64,000 nucleotides of DNA from Adineta vaga (Eukaryota; Rotifera), in contig CP075493.1 in assembly GCA_021613535.1 (NCBI GenBank), forward strand, positions 18,042,001 through 18,106,000, in the 5' to 3' direction. Of the stretch, positions 1 through 11,294 are shown in pieces. The notes below the pieces were generated by a model. That model was not told the origin of the DNA. It saw only the letters and a list, made by a program, of their open reading frames with translations, and did not search any database. The position numbers were made by a program, and so were the translations under genes. Every line of letters begins with the position of its first letter. The first letter of the stretch is position 1.

Positions 1-960
1 ATAATCTTCTATATATATATATAAAGAAGAAAGTTTGTTCGTTATGCATTCAGTCCCTGTAATAGCTAACGTCACCAAACTTTCCACAATGCTTCCCTCG
101 ATCCAGAGGAAGGTCGACATGGGGTTAGAATGGCCATCAAGGGATGGGGAGGCGGCGTGTGTGAAATTTCGCTCTCAAGATGGCATATAGGAATCAGGGT
201 GGGTGTGGGTGTCTGCATGTAGGATAGACAACTACAAAGTGTGGGTTGGATTCTCAAAAAAACTGAATCTGGAGTGAAATGACTACTCTACCTGTATAGA
301 GTAGAAGTGAAGTTTATAAAGTAGAGAATGACTTGCAGCGGGACAGTGGGTGTAGAATGGGACTGGAGTTGCAGCGGGACAGTAGGAGTGGATTTAAAAG
401 GAACAGAGCATTATGTCGTATGGATAGCGAGACAAGATAAGTAGAAAAGAACTAATGAAGAGATGTGAAAATTTCTGAGAAAATACCTGGTGCATGACGC
501 GAAAAGCACTGTTGTAGAGGGAAAACGTAAATTATGCCCTCTTTGCAGCGGGTATCTCCGCTAGTAAGATATAATAATGAAAACAAATAAGTATGTAATG
601 TTGCCATATACGTTAGGATAAACGAAAATATCTATAAATATCAAAAGAAAAATGAGTTCAAGTAACGAGAGTAAATAGAAAAGATGTTTATTGAATATAG
701 AGAAAAATAAATGCGGAAAACCTCGGACTGAAATCCGAGTGTTATGTGTACTCTAAAAAGTAAAGACGATGACAAATCAGTTTTAATGAATTTATCTAAA
801 ATAAAGCATCCTTGAGCGCACTAAGGAGCTTCCCCTTAGGCCCTGCGGATGCCCTCTTTTTGTCCCGTAGGACGTGGCGAGGAGTTAGTTCCACATGTTT
901 AACTACTTGCATGAACGAAAAGTATGTTTTTTGTAGTTTTCTATATTTGTAATGAATACT
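1..960. other. Non-coding left edge with short repeats
   Basis: No supported gene. A short G-rich telomere-like tract lies at 197-212 (GGGTGGGTGTGGGTGT). The phrase GCAGCGGGACAGT occurs at about 336 and 373, and GCAGCGGGT recurs near 545. An 18-nt hairpin (CTCGGA/TCCGAG) sits at about 725-742 and a second (CTAAGG/CCTTAG) at about 822-840. These lie downstream of the Helitron stop codon on the minus strand, where a Helitron 3' hairpin is expected. I could not assign a convincing CTRR terminus. Confidence 0.4.
197..212 (+). repeat. Short interstitial telomere-like tract
   Basis: About 2.5 units of a GGGTGT pattern lie on the plus strand, matching the TGTGGG-type repeat of bdelloid telomeres. 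It is too short to be functional alone, but the same motif recurs at 33.4, 41.5 and 47.0 kb. Confidence 0.45.
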
Positions 961-972
961 TTGCTATCTATG

Positions 973-3900
973 TTATAAACTCATGTTTATTAAGTCGAAA
1001 TGTGGTACAAACTGAGGAGGATTATGTTGAAAAGGCAAAAGAGCATCATAATGTCTACCATTGTAATAAACACAAAGTCCTATTTTGTTTCTGTCAGATC
1101 TATATCCAAGATATATTAAATGACCACCTGCTGTTTGCTTATTAAATCGATCGATTAAGTCCTGTAAACTGATATTTGATGGAATATAACGTATTCTGTT
1201 TGGATCATTGTTAAACTTTACATAAGAATATATAGGATGAGATAGCGCTACAGACAAAGCTTGAATTTGCACTTCTCCTCCCCATACTGTATGTGTAGCA
1301 GTGTTTTCCAACTGCTCTTCAAGTGTATATCCCAGTGTGTTACAAAGTGTTCCGAAATAATCCATATGATTGGTCATTGCATTGAGTGCCAACCTCATTG
1401 AATGTGTTAGTTTCTCAGATCCAACATTCAATATCGAAAGAGAGCTATATAAACAATTTCCATCTGCAGCCGTACGTGTTCGAGCATAAACTGAATCAAA
1501 TGCCGGAACGGGATATTCTGATCGTGTTTCTAACCGCACAGATTTATCTTTATTTTGCATAGTTATAAACGGTGCTTTTTCAATTAAATCTTTGATTATT
1601 CGAGCTTGACTTGAAATTTGATTAGTGTCGATAACATTATCAAAACCAAATGTAAAAAGAAAACGATCAAGAATTTTCCTTGAATTGGAATCAACGATTT
1701 CAAAGTTCTCTGAAGAAGAGTTTTCTTCAATTTCCATCATATCAGATGACTCATTAACGCTGAGATCTTGTAATTGTAAAGACATATCTAAGTCAATCTG
1801 TTCGTTTTTATCGATTATATCATGACGGTCGAAAGCAATTTTGTTATCAACTTCCATTGCATCAGATTGATCATCATTAATATCAAAAGACATATTTGTA
1901 TGAATGTCTTTATTTTCATCAAAATGAATCTTAGCCAAAACTTTGTGTGTTCTTATCCATATTGGCTTATGAAAACTTGTTAAACTTTCAAAATAATCAG
2001 ACTTCATGTTATGCATATTAGCGAAACAATAATCAATTTGTGTCTTAGCATTAGTTGAGCTTTTATTTAATCTATTAATCAAAGTGAGTCCAAATGATTT
2101 CATATAATCAATAAATTTATGATTGGTTTTCACCTTCAAATTTATATTGAAATCTCCAACAACAATTATATTTTTACAAAATTCTTTTGCACGATTTATT
2201 ACTTCTTTCATATGTCGCTGTAAGACATCGAATGATGAATTTGGTGAATTATAAACGGAAATTATACAAATATCATCAACTTTTATCGAAGAATATTCAA
2301 TATGATCTTTGCCTGAATATTCATATTTTTCGGTGATATTTTCGTATTTCAAGCCATTTTTTACATAAAGAATTTGACCAAATGGTTTTCGTACATCATG
2401 ACAATCACGTCTATGAACTATTTTGAAACCTTCAATTTCCAAGTTGTCAGTAGGTTTTGTCCATGTTTCAACAAGACTTAGTATGGAAGCAGACAAAAAC
2501 GTTTTGTCAGATTTGATATCCAAATAATGTTTATTCAATGATTGTACATTATGAAACATCAAATAAATATTTTCGTCCTGTGATTCTTCAGGAAATTCGA
2601 GTGAAAACTTGATCTTTCTTTCGGATCTCATTGTTTTAAACATCATAGTCACTGGATCATTACTTTCAGGTGGTTTTGGCGGAACAAACTCGCCAATTAA
2701 GTATAAACCGCTTGCTTTTGTTGCACGACTACAAGCGACATATATTTCAGATCTAGTCATTCCCTTCTTCAAATTAACAACAACTTTTTCATAAGTACCA
2801 CCTTGACTTTTATATATGGTCATAGCTTCAGAAGGAACGACGGGAAATTGTTTACGTTCTACTTTGAAATTCGTCGACCTTGTATTAATCTGTCGTGTAA
2901 CTGGTTCAACTGGTGTGAGACTAGGATCAATATTTCGATATCGCATTACATTATGAAAATTAGCTCTAGCTTTTCGGCCAGTTTTCTCTTCATTAAATTT
3001 TATCCATAGTCGACATGGTACTGTCTCATTGGTCTTTTGAAGTTTTCCATAATCAATCATGATTAGTTTACCACAAGCACCATTTACTAGACCATCTTCG
3101 ATATCAATATTTACTGTCATCATATATTTGGCACCCACTTTCAAATAGATTTCAAGTGGTAATCCATATGTTTCAGTAGTTTTAAGTTTCTGTACATTAC
3201 TTAACACTTTTTCTTTTACAGATGCTAGCCCATCACCAACACAAAAGTCATAAGCATTGGCAAGAGCACCTTCCGTGTTAAGACTACTTAGTGCTTTTGT
3301 ATTGAATGCATCAACTTCAGCATTACTTCGAAACACTCTTATTGCATCTTCAGCTTCGTGCAATTGATCAGCTGAAGCGATTCGTAACTTAAATAAATTA
3401 ATATCTTCAACTGTCATCATACCTTTGGCTAGATTACTTAATGCAATAGCAAAAGCCTTATCATCTTTTTGTCTCATTATTTCTGTCAATTCGAATATTT
3501 CAAATAGTGCCCACAATGGATTATCTACTAAAGCATTATATGAATTGTTAAATTGGAATATATATTTGTCACCAACGGGTCTTAATTGATTGAAATCGCC
3601 CAAAACTATGACTGATATTCCACCAAATGATTTTTTCGTCTTCATAACTTGCTGCAAGCGTGCATCGATTTGTTGAAACATCGTAAAACCAACCATGGAT
3701 ATTTCATCAATTATCAATAGTTGTAATTCTCTCAATTTTACTCCAATTCGGTTTGAAAGATCGCTATCCAATTTAACGAGTTTATGCTTGCATTGGTTAA
3801 CTGGTAAGCTTAAAAACGAATGCAAAGTCATTCCGTCAAGTAAAGCTGCTGCTTTACCAGTTGGTGCACATATTGCAACACGAATAGCTTCTGGATTAGA

Positions 3901-6372
3901 TCCTGGAAGTGAATCATAAAATCTCAACATCGACTGATATATTGCTTTGATCAAAGTACTTTTACCGACACCAGCACCTCCATTAATGAAATGAAAGAAC
4001 TGCTTACCATTGTTTTTGATCAAATTCATTACATTTAAGGTGTATTTTCTTTGATTATTATTGAGACTTATCATCATTCCCTGATATTCATTGTTTGGTA
4101 TCATTTTTGGAACATTAAAATGTTCCACTTTTTCCGTTCGAGTATTCATTCCCATTTCGAGAAAGATATCACCTTCATTATTTCCCATTTCATAGATGAT
4201 AAATTCATTTTTATCTTGATTATATTCAACATTTGCATCGTCGATGTCATTTTCATCATCTCGATCGATATTCTCTTCCAAAGCCTGTTCGAATTCTTTG
4301 GCTTCACGATGAACATATTCAGATCGTTTTTGTTGAATTAAATCTTTATTTAGTTCAAATTTTTCTTCATGATTTATATCAATGAGATCTTCTCCTTCAT
4401 TATTCCAAGGCAAAAATAACATCAACTGTTCTCTGTAATAGTTCTCAGGATCTACATGTAGTTTAAAATTTCTGAATCGTATTATTTTTTTCTTGGTTCT
4501 TCGTTTGATCCAACCTTTCCCATTTTTCATCTTCAAAGCAGTAGTTTTGCCATCAGAGTCTTTCTCACTGATTTTCTCATCAAGCTCATCTGCAGTGATA
4601 TTTTCATCATCCGAATTTTCTGAAATTTCGGTATTGCCTGTTTTTCTCTTCGATACATTATATAGTGATGCAAAATCTGCTAAGCAGACATTGTTCATTT
4701 CATCAGGCCTGTTTATATATGCATCAACTAAGCCTTCAACAAAAACATCTCTTGAATCAGGTTCCAATTTCTGAAGAATTTCTTCTGATTTAAGCATAGA
4801 AATTCTATTCTCAGGTTTATTTGTATTAATGAATACAGTGCTTCGGCTACTGACTGAAAGTGGAATACTTAGAATATGATAAACAGCTTCTTGTGCTGAA
4901 ATTTCACTAGAATTTAAAAATTTATTTGCAATAACTCGAAGACGTTGTTTAACGGTATTATTGCCTTGTTTTAGCTCGTTTAAGGCATCTCGTAGAAGCT
5001 TAGACATTCCATTTTCAGATTTGCTAATGTAATCAACACAGTACATTAAGCAAGCATAAGGATCAAGAATGAACTGAATGTCCATATTTGCTCTGTGCAA
5101 TGACATTATCATCGGATTATATGCATTGATTCGAATCTCATTTGGAGCACGTTTCAAAAATATTTTTGCTTTTTTTAATCCAGCTCGAATCATCCTAATA
5201 TATTTCTCTTCACTCATATTAATAGTTTCCAAGAATTCATCAAAAGTCAATGAACAATCTTTATCTTTTGATATTTTCTCAAGTTCTTTCGTCACATTCT
5301 GTCGATCTTTGTTGATCTCTTCACGTTCTTTTTTAGCAGACTTTTCACCATCACTAAATGGTTCCAAAATCATCGTTTTCCTCATTGGAAAATATGGAAT
5401 TCCAAAACGACATATAACACAATCTTTTAAATTTTTTGTACAACTATGTGAATGCTTATGACGTTGCAAACTGATAAGTTTCTCAGGAAATTCCGTTGAT
5501 TGAGAACTAACGGAAATCAATTTATCAATGAACTCTACACATTTTTCAATTGATTCAGGATTATCTTTGTCGTATTTTGGAGCATTCTTTAGCCACAATA
5601 AAGCGTGAACATGTGGTGAACCACGAACTTGAAATTCAATTCTGACATATTTATCCTCTAAATCGTATCCTTGGAACGGACCACTAGGTGCTGATAAAAT
5701 TTCCCATAAACATTTTAATCTATGTTCAAAATATCGAACACATGTTACAGGATCGTTTCTTATTAGTTCACATTTCTTTTCGTAGTTTAAATTCTCTGCT
5801 TCTTCCAATGTTATTACTTTGTTTTCTAGCACTTGAGTCAGTATGACAATAAGTTCTGACCATTGTGTTTCTGCTGCTGACAATGTTAAAAATAGTGTTG
5901 GACATCCTAATTGCCTGACCATTGCCATAACTTCTTTCTTTTTCAGTTCCCAGAATGCTGGTGATGATCGATCAAATCTCAAGAATGTAAATGCATCGTC
6001 ACTATGTACTAGTCCATTTACATAATCTCGATTAAGCATTTGTGCAACAGTTACGTTTTTCGTATTTTTTGTTTTTCTCAAATTTATTGAAATAGCATCA
6101 GAGAATTTTCTTGTTTGTAGTTTCTTATATGTAAAAAAGAGTTTCGACACTCGACCACATCGTCTATCAAACATCCTTAATTCTGACTTCGCAATTTTTG
6201 CGTATGTTAACTTGACATTTTCTTTAATTTTTCGTTGTTTTCCACAGTAGATTTTTGGAAATGTTAGCTCATCGACTTTTAAATCCATTAAAACAGATAA
6301 TGGTCTATTATTCTCTCCCGGAGCAAATTTGATACCAACATCGTTTTGATCCTCTGTGTCATCGTTCAACAA
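973..6372 (-). CDS. Helitron Rep/helicase with EEP endonuclease and OTU domains
   Basis: This is the replication and transposition protein of a Helitron, expected to nick and transfer single-stranded DNA and unwind it. The 1,799-codon ORF shows a Helitron_like_N region with the HUH motif HVH at about residue 254. The paired catalytic tyrosines YCVDY, followed by K, lie near residue 443. A PIF1-like helicase follows, with Walker A GGAGVGKST near residue 800. An endonuclease/exonuclease/phosphatase domain spans about 1270-1450 (VETW, GDFNIN, QIDYCF). A C-terminal OTU-like cysteine protease starts near 1636 with DGNCLY and the histidine motif GRHYDALL. All key catalytic residues I looked for are present. 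The frame stays open upstream to about 6545 as an acidic linker, so the real N-terminus is in the neighbouring frame (6366-7151) and the ATG at 6372 is probably not the native start. Confidence 0.88.
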   Translation of the reverse strand: MLNDDTEDQNDVGIKFAPGENNRPLSVLMDLKVDELTFPKIYCGKQRKIKENVKLTYAKIAKSELRMFDRRCGRVSKLFFTYKKLQTRKFSDAISINLRKTKNTKNVTVAQMLNRDYVNGLVHSDDAFTFLRFDRSSPAFWELKKKEVMAMVRQLGCPTLFLTLSAAETQWSELIVILTQVLENKVITLEEAENLNYEKKCELIRNDPVTCVRYFEHRLKCLWEILSAPSGPFQGYDLEDKYVRIEFQVRGSPHVHALLWLKNAPKYDKDNPESIEKCVEFIDKLISVSSQSTEFPEKLISLQRHKHSHSCTKNLKDCVICRFGIPYFPMRKTMILEPFSDGEKSAKKEREEINKDRQNVTKELEKISKDKDCSLTFDEFLETINMSEEKYIRMIRAGLKKAKIFLKRAPNEIRINAYNPMIMSLHRANMDIQFILDPYACLMYCVDYISKSENGMSKLLRDALNELKQGNNTVKQRLRVIANKFLNSSEISAQEAVYHILSIPLSVSSRSTVFINTNKPENRISMLKSEEILQKLEPDSRDVFVEGLVDAYINRPDEMNNVCLADFASLYNVSKRKTGNTEISENSDDENITADELDEKISEKDSDGKTTALKMKNGKGWIKRRTKKKIIRFRNFKLHVDPENYYREQLMLFLPWNNEGEDLIDINHEEKFELNKDLIQQKRSEYVHREAKEFEQALEENIDRDDENDIDDANVEYNQDKNEFIIYEMGNNEGDIFLEMGMNTRTEKVEHFNVPKMIPNNEYQGMMISLNNNQRKYTLNVMNLIKNNGKQFFHFINGGAGVGKSTLIKAIYQSMLRFYDSLPGSNPEAIRVAICAPTGKAAALLDGMTLHSFLSLPVNQCKHKLVKLDSDLSNRIGVKLRELQLLIIDEISMVGFTMFQQIDARLQQVMKTKKSFGGISVIVLGDFNQLRPVGDKYIFQFNNSYNALVDNPLWALFEIFELTEIMRQKDDKAFAIALSNLAKGMMTVEDINLFKLRIASADQLHEAEDAIRVFRSNAEVDAFNTKALSSLNTEGALANAYDFCVGDGLASVKEKVLSNVQKLKTTETYGLPLEIYLKVGAKYMMTVNIDIEDGLVNGACGKLIMIDYGKLQKTNETVPCRLWIKFNEEKTGRKARANFHNVMRYRNIDPSLTPVEPVTRQINTRSTNFKVERKQFPVVPSEAMTIYKSQGGTYEKVVVNLKKGMTRSEIYVACSRATKASGLYLIGEFVPPKPPESNDPVTMMFKTMRSERKIKFSLEFPEESQDENIYLMFHNVQSLNKHYLDIKSDKTFLSASILSLVETWTKPTDNLEIEGFKIVHRRDCHDVRKPFGQILYVKNGLKYENITEKYEYSGKDHIEYSSIKVDDICIISVYNSPNSSFDVLQRHMKEVINRAKEFCKNIIVVGDFNINLKVKTNHKFIDYMKSFGLTLINRLNKSSTNAKTQIDYCFANMHNMKSDYFESLTSFHKPIWIRTHKVLAKIHFDENKDIHTNMSFDINDDQSDAMEVDNKIAFDRHDIIDKNEQIDLDMSLQLQDLSVNESSDMMEIEENSSSENFEIVDSNSRKILDRFLFTFGFDNVIDTNQISSQARIIKDLIEKAPFITMQNKDKSVRLETRSEYPVPAFDSVYARTRTAADGNCLYSSLSILNVGSEKLTHSMRLALNAMTNHMDYFGTLCNTLGYTLEEQLENTATHTVWGGEVQIQALSVALSHPIYSYVKFNNDPNRIRYIPSNISLQDLIDRFNKQTAGGHLIYLGYRSDRNKIGLCVYYNGRHYDALLPFQHNPPQFVPHFDLINMSL

Positions 6373-7151
6373 CGTTTCAGTAACTGTTGGATTAACTGGT
6401 TTGTCGTCACATTCATTCCAGTCATCATCACGATCAAAGTTGTCTCCTGTATCTTCATTTTCGTTGAGCTTTTTATCTTCATTATTGACAATGAAATTTT
6501 CTTTTTCGCTTGAATGTTCTTTAATCCAATCGTTAGATATGACAATACCTTCACTTTATATAGTTCTTGTTCAACAAGATATTTTATAGCAGTATGTACA
6601 ACTTTTGATCGAATGGTTTCATATAGAAAAGCATTTTTATTCTTCATTTGTCGCATAAGCTTCAACTGAATCGTATGAGTATCACTGAAACTTCTAGGTA
6701 ATATCGAAACATTGGTATTAACATTCATGGGCACATTTACTAAATTACCTTTGAGACCAAATTGTTTACAAAAACCTAATGTTCGAATCACCATGAAAGG
6801 AATTCTCAGTGATACTAATCTTTCTTCTAATTCAGTCAAAATTTTCAAACACTCTGGTACTTCGCAGAATGCTAAGCCATTGGATAAACTGATATTAGGT
6901 ACTTTTTTCCATATAATGTCCTTTCTACAAGTGACACATAATTTAATGTTCGCATGTTTCAAATAACAAACTGTATTGATAAATTGTTCTGTTAATCCTT
7001 TGTTTTTTAACATCTCGACAGAATATTCTCTGACTGAATATTCAAACCATAAACCACCACAGCAGCTACAAATATTGGTAGGACTCTCTTTAATGTGTGA
7101 TTCATAATTTGATTTCATGCTATCAAAATTACTTTTGTATTCATATCTCAT
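6366..7151 (-). pseudogene. Helitron N-terminal DUF6570-like segment, frameshifted
   Basis: This ORF holds the zinc-binding segment usually found just upstream of the Helitron Rep domain: CSCC near residue 28, CVTC near residue 73, then the conserved NGLAFCEVPECLK-type stretch. Homology to the region before Helitron_like_N is by recognition only. Its last 60 residues are out of frame. The correct acidic linker continues in the frame of the downstream ORF from about 6545, so a 1-nt indel near 6545-6555 breaks the polyprotein. It overlaps both neighbouring Helitron ORFs. Confidence 0.7.
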
Positions 7152-7413
7152 TGCGTATTCTTAACGTATTTCTTCTTTTCTCTTCTTCTTTGAATTCATC
7201 ATTCTGTCGAGCAGTTTTAAGAGTTTCTGCTCCTCTTTGATTTTCCTTACTTTTGAATTCATCATTTTGTCGAGCAATTTGGAGGGATTCTGCTCGTCTT
7301 CTATTGTCTGACAAACAAAACTCGTCATTAGTTCTTCTTTCTCTCATTCTCTTTGCCATATCGGTATTTCTTTGAGATATAGATCTTCTCTTTATCTTCG
7401 GCATTTTCCCCAC
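7141..7413 (-). pseudogene. Helitron extreme N-terminus with short tandem repeats
   Basis: A 90-residue basic/acidic ORF begins MGKMPKIKRR and contains three copies of a unit centred on NDEF, spaced about 20 residues and followed by E/R-rich text. Such low-complexity repeats are common at Helitron N-termini. It runs 11 nt past the start of the next ORF in another frame. Removing one base near 7152 would join NTLRIR to MRYEYKS, so this is a second 1-nt frameshift in the element. The ATG at 7413 is a plausible true start of the original polyprotein. Confidence 0.55.
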
Positions 7414-8711
7414 CTAGCTAAAAAAATTACAAGTTTAACAAATTTACTATTTGCTCTCTAAAATGGTAAAGACAAATCCACTAATCCTTTCGAATTGACT
7501 AATCTAAATAGTTAATTGCCGTTTGTAGGCTTCTTTTTGTGGTTTCACCTTTAATGCGGCTGTTTTATTAGTTTTCGATAATGAAATATGCACGAATTAA
7601 ATTGTACGTTAAAAGGTTTAACAATCACAGCTTCTTACTAAATTCAAAATTCTATACGTACACTAAGTACGGTTTGTACTTGACGAGATACGTATATATA
7701 TATCTGCACTTTATAGAGATGAATACTAGAAAAGTTTCTTTCGAGAAAATCTTCGTTAAAACTTGGTGAAGATACTCGATTCTAGGCAAGAAACTTTCTG
7801 AAGTAAAAAAGTCGACAATTTTTCTGAGAAAAATGAATCTATTTTGTTTAGTTGTTTTTATTCCCTTTTCTGAAAGAAAGGGTTATACAGCGTTAAAATC
7901 ATCGGCTCGAAATGCAAAAAGTTTGTCCGGCCCATCCAATCAGAATTCAGCATTCAGTAAATTGCTAAAAATTGACCTGGGTAACGAAAAAAAGTTAACC
8001 AAGGGGTAATCAAGGTCGAGGATCTCGAATCTGGTGTTAGTTTTTTGAGATTCCAATTATTTAATTAGCTAATTAGCTAATTAACTCATCATCAACTATT
8101 ATGCTACCATATAAGGGTTGACCGAAGGGTAATCGAGGTCGAGGATCTCGAATCTGATGTTATCTTTTGGAAATTTTGTTCGGACCAATTTTTATAAACA
8201 AAAGACTTTCTTTTCTAACAGAATCTGTCCTTGAAATTATGGAGAAAAGCCAGCCCACGTTGGGGAAGGCGAATCTGTTATTGATTTTTGTAATCATATA
8301 AATAAAAAACTTGATTATAGCTTAGAATGTCTTTCCCCACTTGTAAGGTTTGAAAGAAATGACTTTGTAGAAAAAAACACATGTGAAAACTTTATGATAG
8401 CGAAGTTTACTTTAATTATTATAAATAATCTTAAAAAGTGATTCAAAATAAGGAAGTTTTATTGAAACGTTTTTTAATGATTGAATTTGATTGACTTTGT
8501 TTGTATTCATCATTCCATCGCGAGAGTACAAAACGAATAACTAACGAAATATTTATTAAATTAAGTTGAACAAATTAAAAAGTTGAACTTTATCTTCAAC
8601 GAATATGCACTGCAAACGCACAAGTATATAAACCAAACAACAAATAAAAAGCTAAAGATCTATTCAAAATTATCGTTGAAAGTACAACATAATCAAAATA
8701 GCGTCGCTGTT
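7414..8711. other. Intergenic stretch with palindromic direct repeats
   Basis: No supported gene. Two direct repeats of about 36 bp lie near 8001-8040 and 8124-8162. Each contains the palindrome TCGAGGATCTCGA followed by ATCTG(G/A)TGTTA. Between them is an array of AATTAGCT units at about 8060-8085. The repeats could be subterminal sequence of the Helitron, whose 5' end would lie here, but I could not fix a terminus. Confidence 0.4.
8001..8162. repeat. Pair of palindrome-containing direct repeats
   Basis: The phrase GGTAATC(A/G)AGGTCGAGGATC, continuing CTCGAATCTG, is present twice about 123 bp apart with few changes. Each copy can form a hairpin around GAT (TCGAG/CTCGA). AT-rich self-complementary AATTAGCT units lie between the copies. 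Confidence 0.6.
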
Positions 8712-9988
8712 TCATATATTAGTGTTGCTTTCTTCGACTGGACGACGTCTATATTCATTAAGTACAATGACTGATGATGTTTTATTGCAAAGCCACATGA
8801 ACAAGATAATAGTACCAGCTGTAAATATTGCTGCATACAACAGATACGTGTTCCTAGAAGAAACAAAAGATTAAAAACAATTTTGCTGTACCAATATAAT
8901 CAATATATTGAACTGATAGAATTTAAAATTCTTCAACAGAAATAAACGATCAATACTTATTCAGACAGAAGATTCGCAAGAAAGCTTATCGAAAGCATGT
9001 GAAATTTTAAACAAGTGATGTCTATATATTGCATACATCGCTTAATATATTTATGTATAAATCTAAATGTATTGTTATATAACAAGAATGATCATTGTTT
9101 CACGAAAGTGTACGTTTTTCAATAATAGAATGTTGATTCTATCTATTTGTTATTTTCTAATTTTCGTTATATGTCAGCATCATTCTGTAAAATAGTACGA
9201 TTTTCTCGTTCTTTGTAATGATATAGATATTGACCGCATAATTGACATTTCATTTTGATATAAGGAATTGACGTTCATCGTTGACTGTTTTTTTTGTTCG
9301 TACATATCTATGTTCGTATGTGCTCAATTCCGTCTATATAATGAACATCAGTCATTAACTGTCTGTCTGACCTTTAATGCACATTCGTATTTCTCAGAAT
9401 GATCTGAAATAATATTAAGTCTTTCTGACAAGGTAAATTTTAAAAAAAAGCCAATTTTGACAATATTCCGTATATTTAGAGAACAAAAAATAAAATAAAC
9501 GGCGGTAGTCTGACTTAGAAACTAAACATGTGTTTATGTGACTGTTAAAGATAATCAAGATGAGTCAATCTAATGGGGTATTTTTCTTATACATTTACGT
9601 GCACAATCCTGAACTATAATGGCGAACATCTATTGTGTCCACTATTGCTTCTAAAATATTGCTTTATGCATTAGAGTAGCGTTACATAGCTCAATTCCCA
9701 TAGTGAATGAGTTTGTATTTTTTTATGCATGTCTTACCAGTTTTTTTGTATGTCACTGATCAAATAGAAGGGTGTGGTGATAAAATCAGTGCCGCCTTCA
9801 ACAGTATTGATTATCTTCCGAAGAAAGGAACCTAACAAAGTTCCAGCTTTCAGTTGTTGCAACCCTACGCTTGTTTTAATATTATTGCTGATATCTGGAA
9901 TACCAGAAATATAATTAACGCCATGCATATAAGACGTATCTTGTGTAGATATTTCATGGCGTAATAAGTAATCTATTGATGGTACCAT
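8712..9988 (-). CDS. Small single-pass membrane protein (two exons), family member A
   Basis: The function is unknown. Exon 1 is 9738-9988 and exon 2 is 8712-8853, with an 884-bp GT-AG intron splitting the W codon of QKNW. The spliced CDS is 393 nt, 130 residues, ATG to TGA. Residues 1-83 are polar with an amphipathic run (QQLKAGTLLGSFLRKIINTVEGG). Exon 2 encodes one transmembrane helix (YLLYAAIFTAGTIILFMWLC) followed by a short basic cytosolic tail containing RRRP. The intron position, the residue pattern before it (D/H-x-Q-x-NW) and the transmembrane exon after it match the gene at 54.7-55.7 kb, so the two are probably related. No signal peptide is evident. Splicing is inferred from consensus sites and frame continuity. 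Confidence 0.6.
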
Positions 9989-11294
9989 GTTGATGAAAGT
10001 AGCGATATAACGTTGGTGGTGATCAGAAGAAAATGTAAAGCAAAATGAGGAAAACTAAATATGAGACGAATACTTATATTCGATGGTGGAACGGTGAGTA
10101 AATGATAAGCTATCTTTGTTTACAAAGAACAGAGAATATTTATGATGAACATCCATTGTCATCACTTCTTTAATATTTTAGCGGCATTATTTCAGAAGAA
10201 AATCTCGTTGAATTGAAAGATAGCATCAATGAAGGATGTATGTTCATCATCTGTCTACAAATACTATTCGCAGCATAAAAAGATAAATTGGTAAAAAATA
10301 AATATTTAAAGAAAAATAAATCATATCCATGAGTTTTGATTTCTTTCAACGCTCAATGATCAAAGACTTAAGAATTTTGATCATTTGATGTTCAATATCA
10401 TTGAAAGTGATAACATGTTGCAGAAATAGTATGCGATGATGAGAAACATGACATGAAGCGTTTATGGATAGAAAATCGTATTAAAAGGAAATAAGAGTGT
10501 GAACTTATATGTTGGACATAAATTTCATATGAGTAGAGTTTGATAAAAAGATAAGATGCGAATGTAATGCTCTTCTTAAATCATCCTCAAACACATCCAT
10601 ACCTTCTTATAGTTGTTATATGATATTATTTTCCGCAACTAATCATATATGAATAGAATTTAAGACATATATGGATAATACAAAGATACAATGAGAGACT
10701 GAAAGCAAATGAAAGATAGATGAAAGTCAATCAAATAATTGCTTTACACTTCGTAACAGATGATATCGATCGTTACAAAAAACTGAATTGTGACGAATAT
10801 GATTGGAATTATATGCAAACTTATCATAAAACTAAAATATTGATGACCAAATCAGAGCAAAAAAGATAAGAAAACATGTAATATTTTATTCATACTTAAT
10901 ATTTATTTGAAATTGTTTTACATATAAGACTATTTATATCATAGATTGGGTAATAATAGTCGTAATGATTTTTGCCATTTACTCAATTTTTTATAAGCAC
11001 TTTTCTTTAAAAAAAGGAATTTCATGGGCATTTTTTTAGCTTTTATTGAAATCAATAAAAAGTCATAATGCAACAAGGTTTTTTTCTACAAGTGTGTCTG
11101 TAAATAAGCAATAAAGATAGAAGCGAATTTTCTAACACTTAATCGAAAAAAAATATGAAAAAAGGAGAAAGCTGTACATAAATCGTTGCAATCTATTTAT
11201 TAGCCAAAGGAATCAAAGTCGAGCATCTTCATAAAATCTAAACATAAAGAGTCAATTTATGATTCTGATTCAAAAAAAAACATTCGCCAATTAC
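9989..11294. other. AT-rich intergenic stretch
   Basis: I see no supported gene, RNA or repeat here. The sequence is AT-rich and has no long open frames. Confidence 0.5.

Larger units (their letters stand above)
973..7413 (-). mobile_element. Helitron, coding part (termini not resolved)
   Basis: Three overlapping minus-strand ORFs (7141-7413, 6366-7151, 973-6372) read as one rolling-circle transposon polyprotein separated by two single-nucleotide frame changes. In order it has an N-terminal charged repeat region, a DUF6570-like zinc-binding region, an HUH Rep nuclease, a PIF1-type helicase, an EEP endonuclease and an OTU protease. The joined reading length is about 2,150 codons, usual for animal Helitrons of the EEP-carrying type. 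Palindromic direct repeats at 8.0-8.16 kb may belong to its 5' side. Confidence 0.85.

Noticed and set aside
822-840. CTAAGG/CCTTAG hairpin as the definite Helitron 3' end
   Set aside because: Position is plausible, but no CTRR terminus at the usual distance could be assigned with confidence.
8768-8790. CTGATGA box at 8.77 kb as a second hammerhead ribozyme
   Set aside because: No GAAA and GUC boxes at suitable spacing, and the sequence lies in a coding exon.
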